Of a stretch of 64,000 bases of DNA, positions 27,911 to 36,541 are shown piece by piece. Position 1 is the first letter of the stretch. The number at the start of each line of letters is the position of its first letter. This stretch comes from Hoylesella nanceiensis DSM 19126 = JCM 15639 (lineage in GTDB: Bacteria; Bacteroidota; Bacteroidia; Bacteroidales; Bacteroidaceae), in contig NZ_KB904327.1 in the NCBI RefSeq assembly GCF_000379965.1, positions 124,001-188,000 on the forward strand, read 5' to 3'. The translations under genes and the position numbers were made by a program. The notes below the pieces were generated by a model. It was not told where the DNA came from. It saw only the letters and a list, made by a program, of their open reading frames with translations, and did not search any database.

Positions 27911-28618
27911 ATGCTTATAAATTATAAAGGAATAAATATATATCAAGACGATAAGTTGGTTCTTGGTAATGTAGACTTTCATATAGAACAGAGCGAATTT
28001 GTTTATCTTATAGGTAAGGTTGGCTCTGGAAAAAGTTCATTATTAAAGACTATTTATTGTGAACTAGATATCGATTCTGATGATGAAGAGGCGGTTGCTG
28101 ATGTCTTAGGACGTGATTTAAAGAAGATAAAAAGAAAAGAAATAGCAGGTTTAAGAAGAGACTTTGGTATTATTTTCCAAGACTTTCAATTACTTCACGA
28201 CTTGACTGTTTATCGTAATTTGCACTTTGTTTTAAAAGCAACAGGCTGGAAAAACAAGAAAGAAATAGACGAACGCATTGATGAAGTGTTGACTGATGTG
28301 GGCTTGTTAGATAAGAAAAACAAGATGCCTCATGAGCTTTCTGGAGGTGAACAACAACGTATTGCTATTGCAAGAGCATTGCTTAATAAACCTAAAGTGA
28401 TTATTGCAGACGAGCCAACAGGTAACCTTGACACAGGCACTGCATTGGATATTGTGGCTCTGTTGAAAGAGATTACAAAGAAAGGAACGGCAGTCATCAT
28501 GTCAACTCACAACATGTTGATCCTTCAAAAATACCCAGGTATCGTGTATCGATGCGAAGATGGAGTACTAGCAGATGTAACTTCTGAATATACAAAAGAA
28601 GGAACTAAGGAAGAATAA
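27911..28618 (+). CDS. ftsE: FtsE-like ABC transporter ATP-binding protein
   Basis: FtsE pairs with membrane protein FtsX and controls peptidoglycan hydrolases at the septum. The 235-residue ATPase has Walker [10 protein letters not shown] at 35-43, the Q-loop in IIFQDFQLL, the signature [15 protein letters not shown], and Walker B with [12 protein letters not shown]. It matches the FtsE/LolD/MacB subclass. No ftsX is next to it; lysC follows 36 bases on. The FtsE naming is the best guess within that subclass. Confidence 0.85.
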   Translation: MLINYKGINIYQDDKLVLGNVDFHIEQSEFVYLIGKVGSGKSSLLKTIYCELDIDSDDEEAVADVLGRDLKKIKRKEIAGLRRDFGIIFQDFQLLHDLTVYRNLHFVLKATGWKNKKEIDERIDEVLTDVGLLDKKNKMPHELSGGEQQRIAIARALLNKPKVIIADEPTGNLDTGTALDIVALLKEITKKGTAVIMSTHNMLILQKYPGIVYRCEDGVLADVTSEYTKEGTKEE

Positions 28619-28653
28619 TTCGATTTATAGGTAGATATTAAAACGTATTTAGA

Positions 28654-29973
28654 ATGAAGGTAATGAAGTTTGGTGGTACCTCTGTTGGTTCACCAGAACG
28701 TATAAGAGAAGTTTGTAGCATTATAACAGCAAGTGGTGAACCCACATTTGTTGTTCTTTCTGCAATGTCTGGCACTACTAATTCATTGGTAGAGATTGCC
28801 GATTATCTTTATAAAAAGAACCCAGAAGGGGCGAATGAGGTAATTAATCATCTTGAAAAGAAATATGATAAGGTTGTAGATGAATTATATTCAACCGATA
28901 AGACAAAAAGAGATATAAAAGAATTTTTAGGTAAAGAGTTCGTATTCCTTCGTTCTTTTACAAAAGAATTATTTACAAGTTTCGAAGAAAAGACTATTGT
29001 TGCTCAAGGAGAAATAATGAGTACCACAATGGTTGAGGCCTATTTGCAAGAGCAAGGAATTAAAGCTATATTGCTACCTGCCCTTGATTTCATGAGAACA
29101 GACAAGAACTCAGAACCTAATCTACATGAGATTACTGGCTTGTTGTCTAAGATCATGGAAGAAAATACAGGTTATCAGATATATCTAACACAAGGATTTA
29201 TTTGCCGAAATGCTTATGGTGAGATTGATAATCTTCAACGTGGAGGATCGGATTACACTGCATCTTTAATTGGAGCAGCTATTAACTCAGAGGAAGTTCA
29301 GATATGGACAGACATCGACGGCTTGCATAATAACGACCCACGAGTAGTTGAAAAGACTGAAGCTGTTCGTCAATTACATTTTGAAGAAGCTGCAGAATTA
29401 GCTTATTTTGGTGCTAAAATCTTGCATCCAACATGTATTCAGCCTGCTAAATACGCTAATATTCCTGTTCGATTGAAATATACAATGGACCCAGATGCAG
29501 AGGGAACAATTATCAATGGTATAAAGACACAGGGAAAAATAAAGGCTATTGCAGCGAAAGATAACATCACAGCCATCAAGATTAAATCGAGTAGAATGCT
29601 CTTTTCTGCAGGCTTTTTGCGCAAAGTATTTGAGATATTCGAAAGCTATCACACTCCAATCGATATGATTGCAACAAGCGAAGTGAGTGTATCTATGAGC
29701 ATAGAAGACAAATCTCACTTAGCAGATATCTTGTCAGAGCTAAAGAAATACGGTACAGTTACTACCGAAAGCGAGATGAGTATTGTTTGTGTTGTTGGTG
29801 ACTTAGATTGGAACAATACAGGATTTGTGGCAAAAGTTACTGCGGCTTTGAAAGATATTCCTGTGAGAATGATATCTTATGGAGGATCAAACTATAATGT
29901 TTCATTCCTCATTAAGCAAAGTGATAAGAAAGAAGCATTGCAAAGTTTGAGTACAGCTCTATTTTATTCATAA
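28654..29973 (+). CDS. lysC: Aspartate kinase
   Basis: Aspartate kinase phosphorylates aspartate as the first step to lysine, threonine and methionine. The 439-residue protein has the N-terminal amino-acid kinase motif MKFGGTSVG, a central LQRGGSDYTASL and DIDGLHNNDPR segment, and C-terminal regulatory ACT domains from about 300 on. It is a monofunctional LysC-type enzyme with no fused homoserine dehydrogenase. No leader peptide or lysine riboswitch was seen upstream. It follows ftsE on the same strand. Confidence 0.95.
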   Translation: MKVMKFGGTSVGSPERIREVCSIITASGEPTFVVLSAMSGTTNSLVEIADYLYKKNPEGANEVINHLEKKYDKVVDELYSTDKTKRDIKEFLGKEFVFLRSFTKELFTSFEEKTIVAQGEIMSTTMVEAYLQEQGIKAILLPALDFMRTDKNSEPNLHEITGLLSKIMEENTGYQIYLTQGFICRNAYGEIDNLQRGGSDYTASLIGAAINSEEVQIWTDIDGLHNNDPRVVEKTEAVRQLHFEEAAELAYFGAKILHPTCIQPAKYANIPVRLKYTMDPDAEGTIINGIKTQGKIKAIAAKDNITAIKIKSSRMLFSAGFLRKVFEIFESYHTPIDMIATSEVSVSMSIEDKSHLADILSELKKYGTVTTESEMSIVCVVGDLDWNNTGFVAKVTAALKDIPVRMISYGGSNYNVSFLIKQSDKKEALQSLSTALFYS

Positions 29974-30018
29974 TACAAAAACATATAATTAGTTTCGTCT
30001 TCTCTTTATTGATATTAG

Positions 30019-31197
30019 ATGATGGATGTAACACAGTTAGTAGATATCGATATTTTTACACTTGTTTTGTGTGGCGTTATTTTAGTAATAACGTTGATAT
30101 CGATTTTTCTTAATCCTCTATTTAGGCTTAAAACGAAAGCCTTTTCCTCTGAAGAAAAACAAGAGTCAGAGAGCGAAGAGATAGACAATCCTATTTCAAT
30201 TGTATTGCCTATTCGTGAGAATAATACAGAGTTAAGAGCTTTAATCCCAGCAATACTATCACAAGAATATACTTCTGAATTTCAATTAATTATCGTAATT
30301 GATAAAGGTGATCATGAAACAAAGGATATTCTTGAACAATATGAAAATGATAAGCGTCTTTATGTCACTTTTGTTCCTACTACATCACGTTATATGAGTA
30401 GACAAAAGATGGCTATAACGCTTGGAGTTAAGGCTGCAAAATATCAGCATGTCTTGCTTATTGGTGCTAATACTCTAATAGAAAAGAATAGTTGGCTTCA
30501 GGCAATAGGGTATAGCTTTAAAAAAGACAGCAATCTTTTTGTAGTGCCAGGAACCTACGAAGAGTCTACAAATTCATTCTATCAGTTTGCTCATCTTCAT
30601 ACTCTTTCTTATTTGTTGAATGGTTATTTGAAAGGACGCTTCGACAGAATCAATAGCAATATTGTTGGATTTAAGAAAGATGAGTTTATTGAACAAGATG
30701 GTTTTAGAGGGGGACTAGAGCATGTAAGAGGTGAATATGAGTTCATTGTAAATAAGTATAGCCAGCAAGGTGACTGCGTTCTTCAGTTTAATTGTGATGA
30801 GTGGACTTGTGAAAAGGCGCCTTCTAAGGCAGACTGGATGGATAAAGAGCTGACTTATATGCATACGAAAAGGTATTTAAAGCAATCTCGTAAATATAAA
30901 TTTGTTTACTTCTTAGATACCTTCTTTTACCATTTTAACTATGTTCTTCAACTCTTATTAGGCGCTTGGAGCATTTATTCTCAAAATTGGTTCTTACTCA
31001 TTTGCGTTGCATTTTGTTGGCTCTTGACTTTTATCGTGAGAGGAATAATTGCGAAACGAGCAATGAATTTCTTTAGAGTAGATATTCCTTTTATACTGTT
31101 AGGCTGGTTAGAATTACGAAATCAATATCACAAATTGTGGTACACCATCAAGTATAAACGTTCTGATAAGACTGAATTTACGAGTCATAAAATATGA
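30019..31197 (+). CDS. Membrane-bound family 2 glycosyltransferase
   Basis: The 392-residue protein has an N-terminal membrane helix (about 13-33), a GT-A catalytic domain (ISIVLPIRENNTELRALIPAI near 59-79, then LIIVIDKGDHETKDIL), and two to three C-terminal membrane helices (about 295-350). This architecture belongs to processive or membrane-anchored GT2 enzymes. The acceptor and sugar are unknown. Its stop overlaps the start of the next gene in an ATGA, so the two are translationally coupled. Confidence 0.82.
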   Translation: MMDVTQLVDIDIFTLVLCGVILVITLISIFLNPLFRLKTKAFSSEEKQESESEEIDNPISIVLPIRENNTELRALIPAILSQEYTSEFQLIIVIDKGDHETKDILEQYENDKRLYVTFVPTTSRYMSRQKMAITLGVKAAKYQHVLLIGANTLIEKNSWLQAIGYSFKKDSNLFVVPGTYEESTNSFYQFAHLHTLSYLLNGYLKGRFDRINSNIVGFKKDEFIEQDGFRGGLEHVRGEYEFIVNKYSQQGDCVLQFNCDEWTCEKAPSKADWMDKELTYMHTKRYLKQSRKYKFVYFLDTFFYHFNYVLQLLLGAWSIYSQNWFLLICVAFCWLLTFIVRGIIAKRAMNFFRVDIPFILLGWLELRNQYHKLWYTIKYKRSDKTEFTSHKI

Positions 31198-32027
31198 GAA
31201 TTCACCTTTATGCATCTGCACTTTTAGAGAAAGATGATTATAAAAGTAAATTTATAAACATTCTTCAGCACTATCTTTCTTTATCTCCTGATGTTGTTTT
31301 AACAGCAGAGAATCCAGATATTGTGCATGTTTTTGATGGTAAAGATAAGCGTAATATAACTTATTCTGCCAAGCTTTATAATATGGAAATACCCGTATTA
31401 TTATCGCCTTTAAATTCCTTTTTGCCATGGAATAACCATCGTAAAAAGGCGAAGAAAGGTGTATTGAAGCCTAAAAAGTATCCTATTGTAAAGTTTGTTA
31501 CAGCCTTTCATGCGTCAGGACAATTAGAATATAACCAGTTAACAACTCTTGCAGATGGAAAGAATACTCGATTAATTGAAAATTCTGTTATTACAAACAG
31601 TATCACCGACGAGCTTATGGCTCAGCAATTTGTTGAGTATTATAAAGAAATATTGGTTATTCACGACCAATTCATAAAAGAGAAGATCAACCAAAAGGTA
31701 AGTAAACTTATCACATCAGACGTAGATGTAAATGGAAGCATGAAGAAGTTATGTTCTATGTTTTTATATATAGAATATCTTTATCGCCGACACAATATTC
31801 CATTTAGTATTCTTCAAGAACTTTCTACCATAATGTTCGAGGCAGAATACAATGAAGATAAGTTTGCAGAATATTTAGAAACACTGAAGATAACGAACTT
31901 TGTTGCGTCGTTAGAATCTGTCCTTTTTTCTCGTTCTTTATTGACAGAAGGATTTATGCCCATTGCTTTTAAAGAGGGAAAGCTGGCAGATAAAATAGAA
32001 AATTTAATAACAAACTACAGTAAATAG
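31194..32027 (+). CDS. Unknown protein coupled to glycosyltransferase
   Basis: I do not recognise this 277-residue protein. The first 110 or so residues (MRIHLYASALLEKDDYKSKF, then NPDIVHVFDGKD and IPVLLSPLNSFLPWN) have the alternating beta/alpha look of the N-terminal half of a GT4/GT-B glycosyltransferase. The rest is helical and carries no GT-B donor motif. There is no signal peptide or membrane helix. It overlaps the preceding GT2 gene by four bases and ends seven bases before fbp. A partner role in the same glycan pathway is plausible inference. Confidence 0.6.
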   Translation: MRIHLYASALLEKDDYKSKFINILQHYLSLSPDVVLTAENPDIVHVFDGKDKRNITYSAKLYNMEIPVLLSPLNSFLPWNNHRKKAKKGVLKPKKYPIVKFVTAFHASGQLEYNQLTTLADGKNTRLIENSVITNSITDELMAQQFVEYYKEILVIHDQFIKEKINQKVSKLITSDVDVNGSMKKLCSMFLYIEYLYRRHNIPFSILQELSTIMFEAEYNEDKFAEYLETLKITNFVASLESVLFSRSLLTEGFMPIAFKEGKLADKIENLITNYSK

Positions 32028-32034
32028 AAACGTT

Positions 32035-34026
32035 ATGAAATATAAGAATATAGTAAAGAACTTGAGATACTTAGAACTTTTATCTCATTCTTTCCCCACA
32101 ATAGCCGAAGCAAGTACCGAAATCATTAACTTGCAGGCAATATTAAACCTTCCAAAGGGTACAGAACACTTCCTTGCAGACATTCATGGAGAGCACGAAG
32201 CGTTTCAACATATATTGAAAAATGCCTCAGGAAATATTAAAAGAAAGGTGAATGAACTTTTCGGAAACACCCTTAGAGATAGCGAAAAGAAAGATCTTTG
32301 CACGCTTATTTATTACCCTGAAGAGAAATTAGAGTTAGTAAAGCTTGAAGAAAAGGACCTTAAAGACTGGTATCATATCACTCTTCACCGTCTAGTTGCT
32401 GTGTGTAGAGAGGTCTCGAGCAAGTATACACGCTCTAAAGTGCGCAAGTCGTTACCCAAAGACTTTAGCTATATCATTCAAGAGTTGTTGCATGAACGCA
32501 CAGAAGATGCCGATAAAGCAGCTTATGTCAATGTAATTATCGATACAATCATTACAACAGGTAGAGCAGATGACTTTATTGTGGCTTTGGCTAATGTCAT
32601 TCAGCGATTGATTATCGACCAATTGCACTTGTTAGGTGATATCTATGATAGAGGACCTGGAGCACATATTATTATGGACACCCTTGTAAATTATCACCGA
32701 TGGGATATTCAATGGGGGAATCATGATATGTTATGGATGGGTGCTTGTGCAGGAAATAAAGCGTGTATCTGTAATGTTATTCGTTTATCGTTACGCTATG
32801 CCAACTTAATTACATTGGAAGAGGGATATGGAATCAATTTAGTTCCGTTAGCAACCTTTGCAATGGAAACTTATGGAGATGATCCTTGTCTTGAATTTAT
32901 TCCAAAGTTATCAGGTGGAGCGAAAGATATTGATGAGAAAACTCATCGTTTAGCTGCAATGATGCACAAAGCAATTGCCATTATTCAGTTTAAAGAAGAA
33001 GCAGCTATCATTGAAAGACATTCAGAGTGGAAGATGAGTGATAGAGCATTATTTAATAATATCGACTATAAGAAGGGTGAGATAACAATCGATGGAGTGG
33101 CTTATCCATTGAAGAGTAACATGTTTCCAACAATAGATCCCAAGCATCCTAATAAGCTAACAGAGGAAGAAGAGCTATTAATGAATAAGTTGGTGCATTC
33201 TTTCCTCATCAGTGAAAAGCTTCAAAAGCATATTCGTTTGTTGCTTCAACATGGTAGTATGTATGCTGTTTACAACAATAATTTATTGTTCCATGCATCA
33301 CTTCCCTTGAATGATGATGGCTCTTTAAAAGAGGTAGAGGTACTTCCTGGTCAGTATTATAAAGGAAAAGAGCTGATGGAAACAATTGAAATGCTTGTTC
33401 GTACAGCCTTCCAAGCTGATGCAGATGCAGAAGAAAAGACCAATGCTACCGACTATTTCTTATATTTATGGTGTGGACCTAATAGTCCATTATTCGATAA
33501 ATCTAAGATGGCAACATTCGAAAGATATTTCATTGAAGATAAAAAAACACATAAAGAAGAGAAGGGAAACTATTTCAAATTGCGTGAATCGGAAGAGATT
33601 ATCGACCAAATCTTGGCAGAGTTTGACGTAGAAGGTGAGAATGCTCACATCATAAATGGTCATGTTCCTGTTCATGTTGCCAATGGAGAGAATCCTATTA
33701 AGGCAAATGGTAAGTTGATGGTGATAGATGGAGGCTTCTCACAAGCATATCATAAAGAAACGGGTATTGCTGGTTATACCTTGGTTTATCATAGTAGAAG
33801 TTTTGCCCTTGTTCAACACGAGCCATTCTCTAGTGCGCAAGATGCAATTGAAAGAGGACTTGACATTAAGAGTACTACACAGATTGTAGAAACTATTTCG
33901 CATCGAATATTAGTGGCAGACACCGATAAAGGCAAAGAATTGAATAAGCAAATTGCTGATTTAAAAGAACTTCTCTATGCATATAGTCATGGATTATTGA
34001 AAGAGAAAGATAGCAATAAGATATAA
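32035..34026 (+). CDS. fbp: Fructose-1,6-bisphosphatase, class III
   Basis: This is the gluconeogenic phosphatase of the class III type found in Firmicutes and Bacteroidetes. The 663-residue protein is a metallophosphoesterase with the motifs ADIHGEHEAF (Asp49, His51), LLGDIYDRGPGAH, WGNHDMLWMG, and later NGHVPVH and DGGFSQAYH. Length is normal for the class. It is the last gene of the run and is followed by the terminator at 34063-34107. It is unlike the class I enzyme of E. coli. Confidence 0.95.
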   Translation: MKYKNIVKNLRYLELLSHSFPTIAEASTEIINLQAILNLPKGTEHFLADIHGEHEAFQHILKNASGNIKRKVNELFGNTLRDSEKKDLCTLIYYPEEKLELVKLEEKDLKDWYHITLHRLVAVCREVSSKYTRSKVRKSLPKDFSYIIQELLHERTEDADKAAYVNVIIDTIITTGRADDFIVALANVIQRLIIDQLHLLGDIYDRGPGAHIIMDTLVNYHRWDIQWGNHDMLWMGACAGNKACICNVIRLSLRYANLITLEEGYGINLVPLATFAMETYGDDPCLEFIPKLSGGAKDIDEKTHRLAAMMHKAIAIIQFKEEAAIIERHSEWKMSDRALFNNIDYKKGEITIDGVAYPLKSNMFPTIDPKHPNKLTEEEELLMNKLVHSFLISEKLQKHIRLLLQHGSMYAVYNNNLLFHASLPLNDDGSLKEVEVLPGQYYKGKELMETIEMLVRTAFQADADAEEKTNATDYFLYLWCGPNSPLFDKSKMATFERYFIEDKKTHKEEKGNYFKLRESEEIIDQILAEFDVEGENAHIINGHVPVHVANGENPIKANGKLMVIDGGFSQAYHKETGIAGYTLVYHSRSFALVQHEPFSSAQDAIERGLDIKSTTQIVETISHRILVADTDKGKELNKQIADLKELLYAYSHGLLKEKDSNKI

Positions 34027-34062
34027 AATCATTTATTAAAGTGATAGCATCTTTTATAAGTT

Positions 34063-34107
34063 CCTTATTAGTAATGCTGAAATAACGCTTACTAATAAGG
34101 ATTTTTT
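34063..34107 (+). terminator. Rho-independent terminator after fbp
   Basis: A perfect 12-base stem CCTTATTAGTAA / TTACTAATAAGG is followed by A and six T. Confidence 0.92.
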
Positions 34108-34235
34108 ATATCCTATAGAAAGGCAAATAGTCTTACTTTCCCTTTTTGCAAGATAAAATATTTTTGACTATAACTAAGAATTAAGAGTATGTATGATGAG
34201 AAAAGTTGCTTAGAAGGTTTCTTTTTTAGGTAAAA

Positions 34236-34316
34236 TAGAAATAGGAGAGTAACAACTCTCCTATATGAATGTAGGCGGACGGCTTGAAGTTATCGCGCGC
34301 TACTGTCGACTTCCTA
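34236..34316 (-). ncRNA. Candidate small RNA gene, about 75-80 nt
   Basis: On the minus strand a TAnnTTTG box (TACCTTTG, 34322-34329) is followed within about 70 bases by a perfect terminator hairpin (AGGAGAGT, loop TGTT, ACTCTCCT at 34243-34262) and a T-rich tract. The stretch between is distinctly GC-rich (it includes GTAGCGCGCG) in very AT-rich surroundings. It can fold: GTAGG at the 5' side can pair with CCTAC, and GAAGT with ACTTC inside it. There is no open reading frame. I do not recognise an RNA family, and its target is unknown. Confidence 0.6.
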
Positions 34317-34321
34317 CAATG

Positions 34322-34329
34322 CAAAGGTA
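34322..34329 (-). promoter_or_regulatory. -7 box of candidate small RNA
   Basis: The minus strand reads TACCTTTG, placing the transcription start near 34316. No protein-coding gene follows in this direction before the terminator. Confidence 0.6.
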
Positions 34330-34503
34330 CATAGTAAAATTGAAATTTAATATATTGTATTCCCTTTTATTTCACTTAATTCAATTGTTTCGTGCTAACT
34401 GATAAATGATAATAAATCTTTTATAAGTTATTTATTATCAGTTTGTTATGATATTCATATCTTCTTGTTCTGAATAATATTGACTTTCCGTGGTATTTGT
34501 ATA

Positions 34504-34553
34504 TGTTTTGCCATGCAATAGCATTGCTTTTACAACCTAATATCATTGCTTTT
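34504..34553 (+). repeat. 22-bp-phased GCTTTT repeat, copy at 34504
   Basis: TGTTTT at 34504, GCTTTT at 34526 and GCTTTT at 34548 are exactly 22 bases apart. CATT precedes the last two hexamers, and CCTAATAT fills the spacer as in the copy at 12758. Confidence 0.7.
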
Positions 34554-34770
34554 GTTGAGGATAAAAGTAATGAGACGAAAGAGAAGAGAGTGCTCTTGAG
34601 AAAAGGAGAGAAAGAATGTGAAGGTTGTAGGACAAAAGATAGGTATTTTATAAGAAAGTATTTGTATAGAATAGAGCTGCCCCTTGTTTATAGAAATAAA
34701 CGAATAGGATAGAAATAGAAAACGAAAAGAATAGTAAAGAGTCGGTATTTGATGAGAATGATTTATAAAA

Positions 34771-34807
34771 AATAAGTCAACTCCATTTATTTTTGAGTTG
34801 ACTTATT
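34771..34807 (-). terminator. Terminator overlapping the end of the Pif1-like gene
   Basis: A perfect 13-base stem AATAAGTCAACTC / GAGTTGACTTATT overlaps the last codons and stop at 34787. On the minus strand it is followed by a T-rich tract. Confidence 0.85.
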
Positions 34808-36541
34808 CAATTTTTCAATTCTTTTTCTTGGTTCTGGATAATCAGGGCATAACTTAAGTGCCTTCTCGTAATTCTTTATTGCCGCTTCAAAAAAGTGTTC
34901 TTTTTCACATTCCCTGCCCATCATTGTATATTCAACTGCAAGCTCTTTTAAAAAACGATTGTGCTGATTTAGCTCGTCTTTTATACGTTTATTCTCTCTT
35001 TTAAGTTTGCTTATTTCGCTCAACTTATATTGAATAAATCGCTTTTGAAGAGGCTTTTCGATATCATAACGTTGGTGAATGGCAATGAAAAAGTGCGAAA
35101 GAGCCTCTTTCATATCTCCTTTATTAAAAGCAAGAATCGCTTGTTGGTATTCTCTATCTGCCTTACTTTCTTCCAACACCTGCTTAATCAAATCTTGATT
35201 GTTGTATCTTTGAGCAAATTGGACAATCTCAGAGCGAATAAAGACGTCTTCCTTTCTGATAGGGTATTTTAGACTTATGCCTTCGAGCGAGGTACATCTG
35301 CTTAGGGCAACGTATGTTTGTCCACCTGCAAAGACACCACCTGTTAAGTCGATATTTACATTGTTGAATGTAAGTCCCTGACTTTTATGAATGGTAATTG
35401 CCCATGCCAGTTTTAAAGGGTATTGTTGGTAAATGCCAATTTCTTGCTCTTCTATCTTTTGTTCTTTTTCGTTGTACGAATAAATAATATTACTCCAAAT
35501 CTCTTGTTCTACATTTACTTCTTCACCTTTTTCGGTGCGAACAACAATAATGGTAGGCTCTTCCTTACTGAATGATACGATAGTTCCAAGAGTTCCATTT
35601 ACCCATCGTTTTTCTTTGTCATTCTTAATAAATAGCACCTGAGCACCAACCTTTAGATAAAGTTCTATCGGAGTGGGGAGATTACTTTCAGGAAAGTCAC
35701 CCTCAATATGTCCATATAGAGTGATAGGTTTACCAGGTAGGCGAGAGAGTTCTTGCTCATTGATATGGTCTACGGTGTCTCTTTTGCCTGAAAGGGTTAT
35801 GGCAAGTTTATTCTTATCATTGGCAATAACCTTTCCTACTTGTTGATTTAAAGTAGACAGCTGGTCGATTGATACGCTTGTTGTTCTGATGCTATCGAGA
35901 ATATTAATGAAAGTGGGATCGGTTTGGCGGTAAACCTTTTGCAATTCAATAGACACCAATTTCATTTCTTTAAAGACAAGAGCATCGAAAAAGAAAGTAG
36001 ATGGATAATATGGTTTTAAGAGTTGACGTTCATCTTCTTTTAAAACAGGTTCTAGTTGGTACATATCTCCAACTAAAAGTAATTGCTTTCCTCCAAATGG
36101 TTGATAGATATTGCGAGAATAAACACGTAAAACCTTATCGATGAAGTCGATAATATCAGCTCTAACCATTGAAATTTCATCGATAATAATCAATTCAACT
36201 TCTCTTAAAATCTTTCGTTTCTCACCGTTATATTTGAGTGTGTCTTTTAGCTTCCGTTGCGTATAACGAGTGTCATTGGGGAGGAGTGGGTGGAAAGGAA
36301 GTTTGAAGAAACTATGTAAAGTGCTTCCACCTGCATTAATTGCAGCTATGCCTGTTGGAGCAAGAACAATATATTTCTTTTTTGTTGTTTGAGCAATATA
36401 ACGCAGAAAGGTGCTCTTTCCTGTGCCTGCCTTTCCTGTTAAGAATAGTGTTTGATGCGTGTTTTGAATAATCCTGATAGCATCTTGCATCTCAGGATTA
36501 TTCAAATCGACATTCAATTTATTTTTCTTAGAGTTGTTCAA
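34787..36541 (-). CDS. Pif1-like SF1 helicase with C-terminal TPR-like tail
   Basis: The 584-residue ATPase has Walker A GKAGTGKST at 36-44, Walker B LIIIDEISMV, the Pif1-type APTGIAAINAGGSTLHSFF segment, GDMYQLEPV, and a C-terminal IHKSQGLTF and YVALSRC pair, which are motifs V and VI. The last 130 or so residues look like coiled coil and tetratricopeptide helices (FEAAIKNYEKALKLCPDYPEP). Pif1 helicases unwind DNA at forks and G-quadruplexes. The start overlaps the end of the penicillin-binding protein gene by 14 bases. Confidence 0.9.
   Translation of the reverse strand: MNNSKKNKLNVDLNNPEMQDAIRIIQNTHQTLFLTGKAGTGKSTFLRYIAQTTKKKYIVLAPTGIAAINAGGSTLHSFFKLPFHPLLPNDTRYTQRKLKDTLKYNGEKRKILREVELIIIDEISMVRADIIDFIDKVLRVYSRNIYQPFGGKQLLLVGDMYQLEPVLKEDERQLLKPYYPSTFFFDALVFKEMKLVSIELQKVYRQTDPTFINILDSIRTTSVSIDQLSTLNQQVGKVIANDKNKLAITLSGKRDTVDHINEQELSRLPGKPITLYGHIEGDFPESNLPTPIELYLKVGAQVLFIKNDKEKRWVNGTLGTIVSFSKEEPTIIVVRTEKGEEVNVEQEIWSNIIYSYNEKEQKIEEQEIGIYQQYPLKLAWAITIHKSQGLTFNNVNIDLTGGVFAGGQTYVALSRCTSLEGISLKYPIRKEDVFIRSEIVQFAQRYNNQDLIKQVLEESKADREYQQAILAFNKGDMKEALSHFFIAIHQRYDIEKPLQKRFIQYKLSEISKLKRENKRIKDELNQHNRFLKELAVEYTMMGRECEKEHFFEAAIKNYEKALKLCPDYPEPRKRIEKLNKSTQK

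Larger units (their letters stand above)
34027..34786. other. Intergenic stretch between fbp and the Pif1-like gene
   Basis: This 760-base convergent gap holds the fbp terminator (34063-34107), a probable small RNA gene on the minus strand (about 34236-34316), a 22-base-phased repeat (34504-34553), and the Pif1-like gene terminator (34771-34807). A 71-codon open frame at 34497-34712 runs through the repeat and looks non-coding. Nothing else is recognisable. Confidence 0.7.

Noticed and set aside
34497-34712. 71-codon open frame in the fbp/Pif1-like gap
   Set aside because: It runs through the 22-base-phased repeat, has no recognisable domain or promoter, and its composition (runs of Glu, Lys and Arg from AT/AG-rich DNA) looks like chance.
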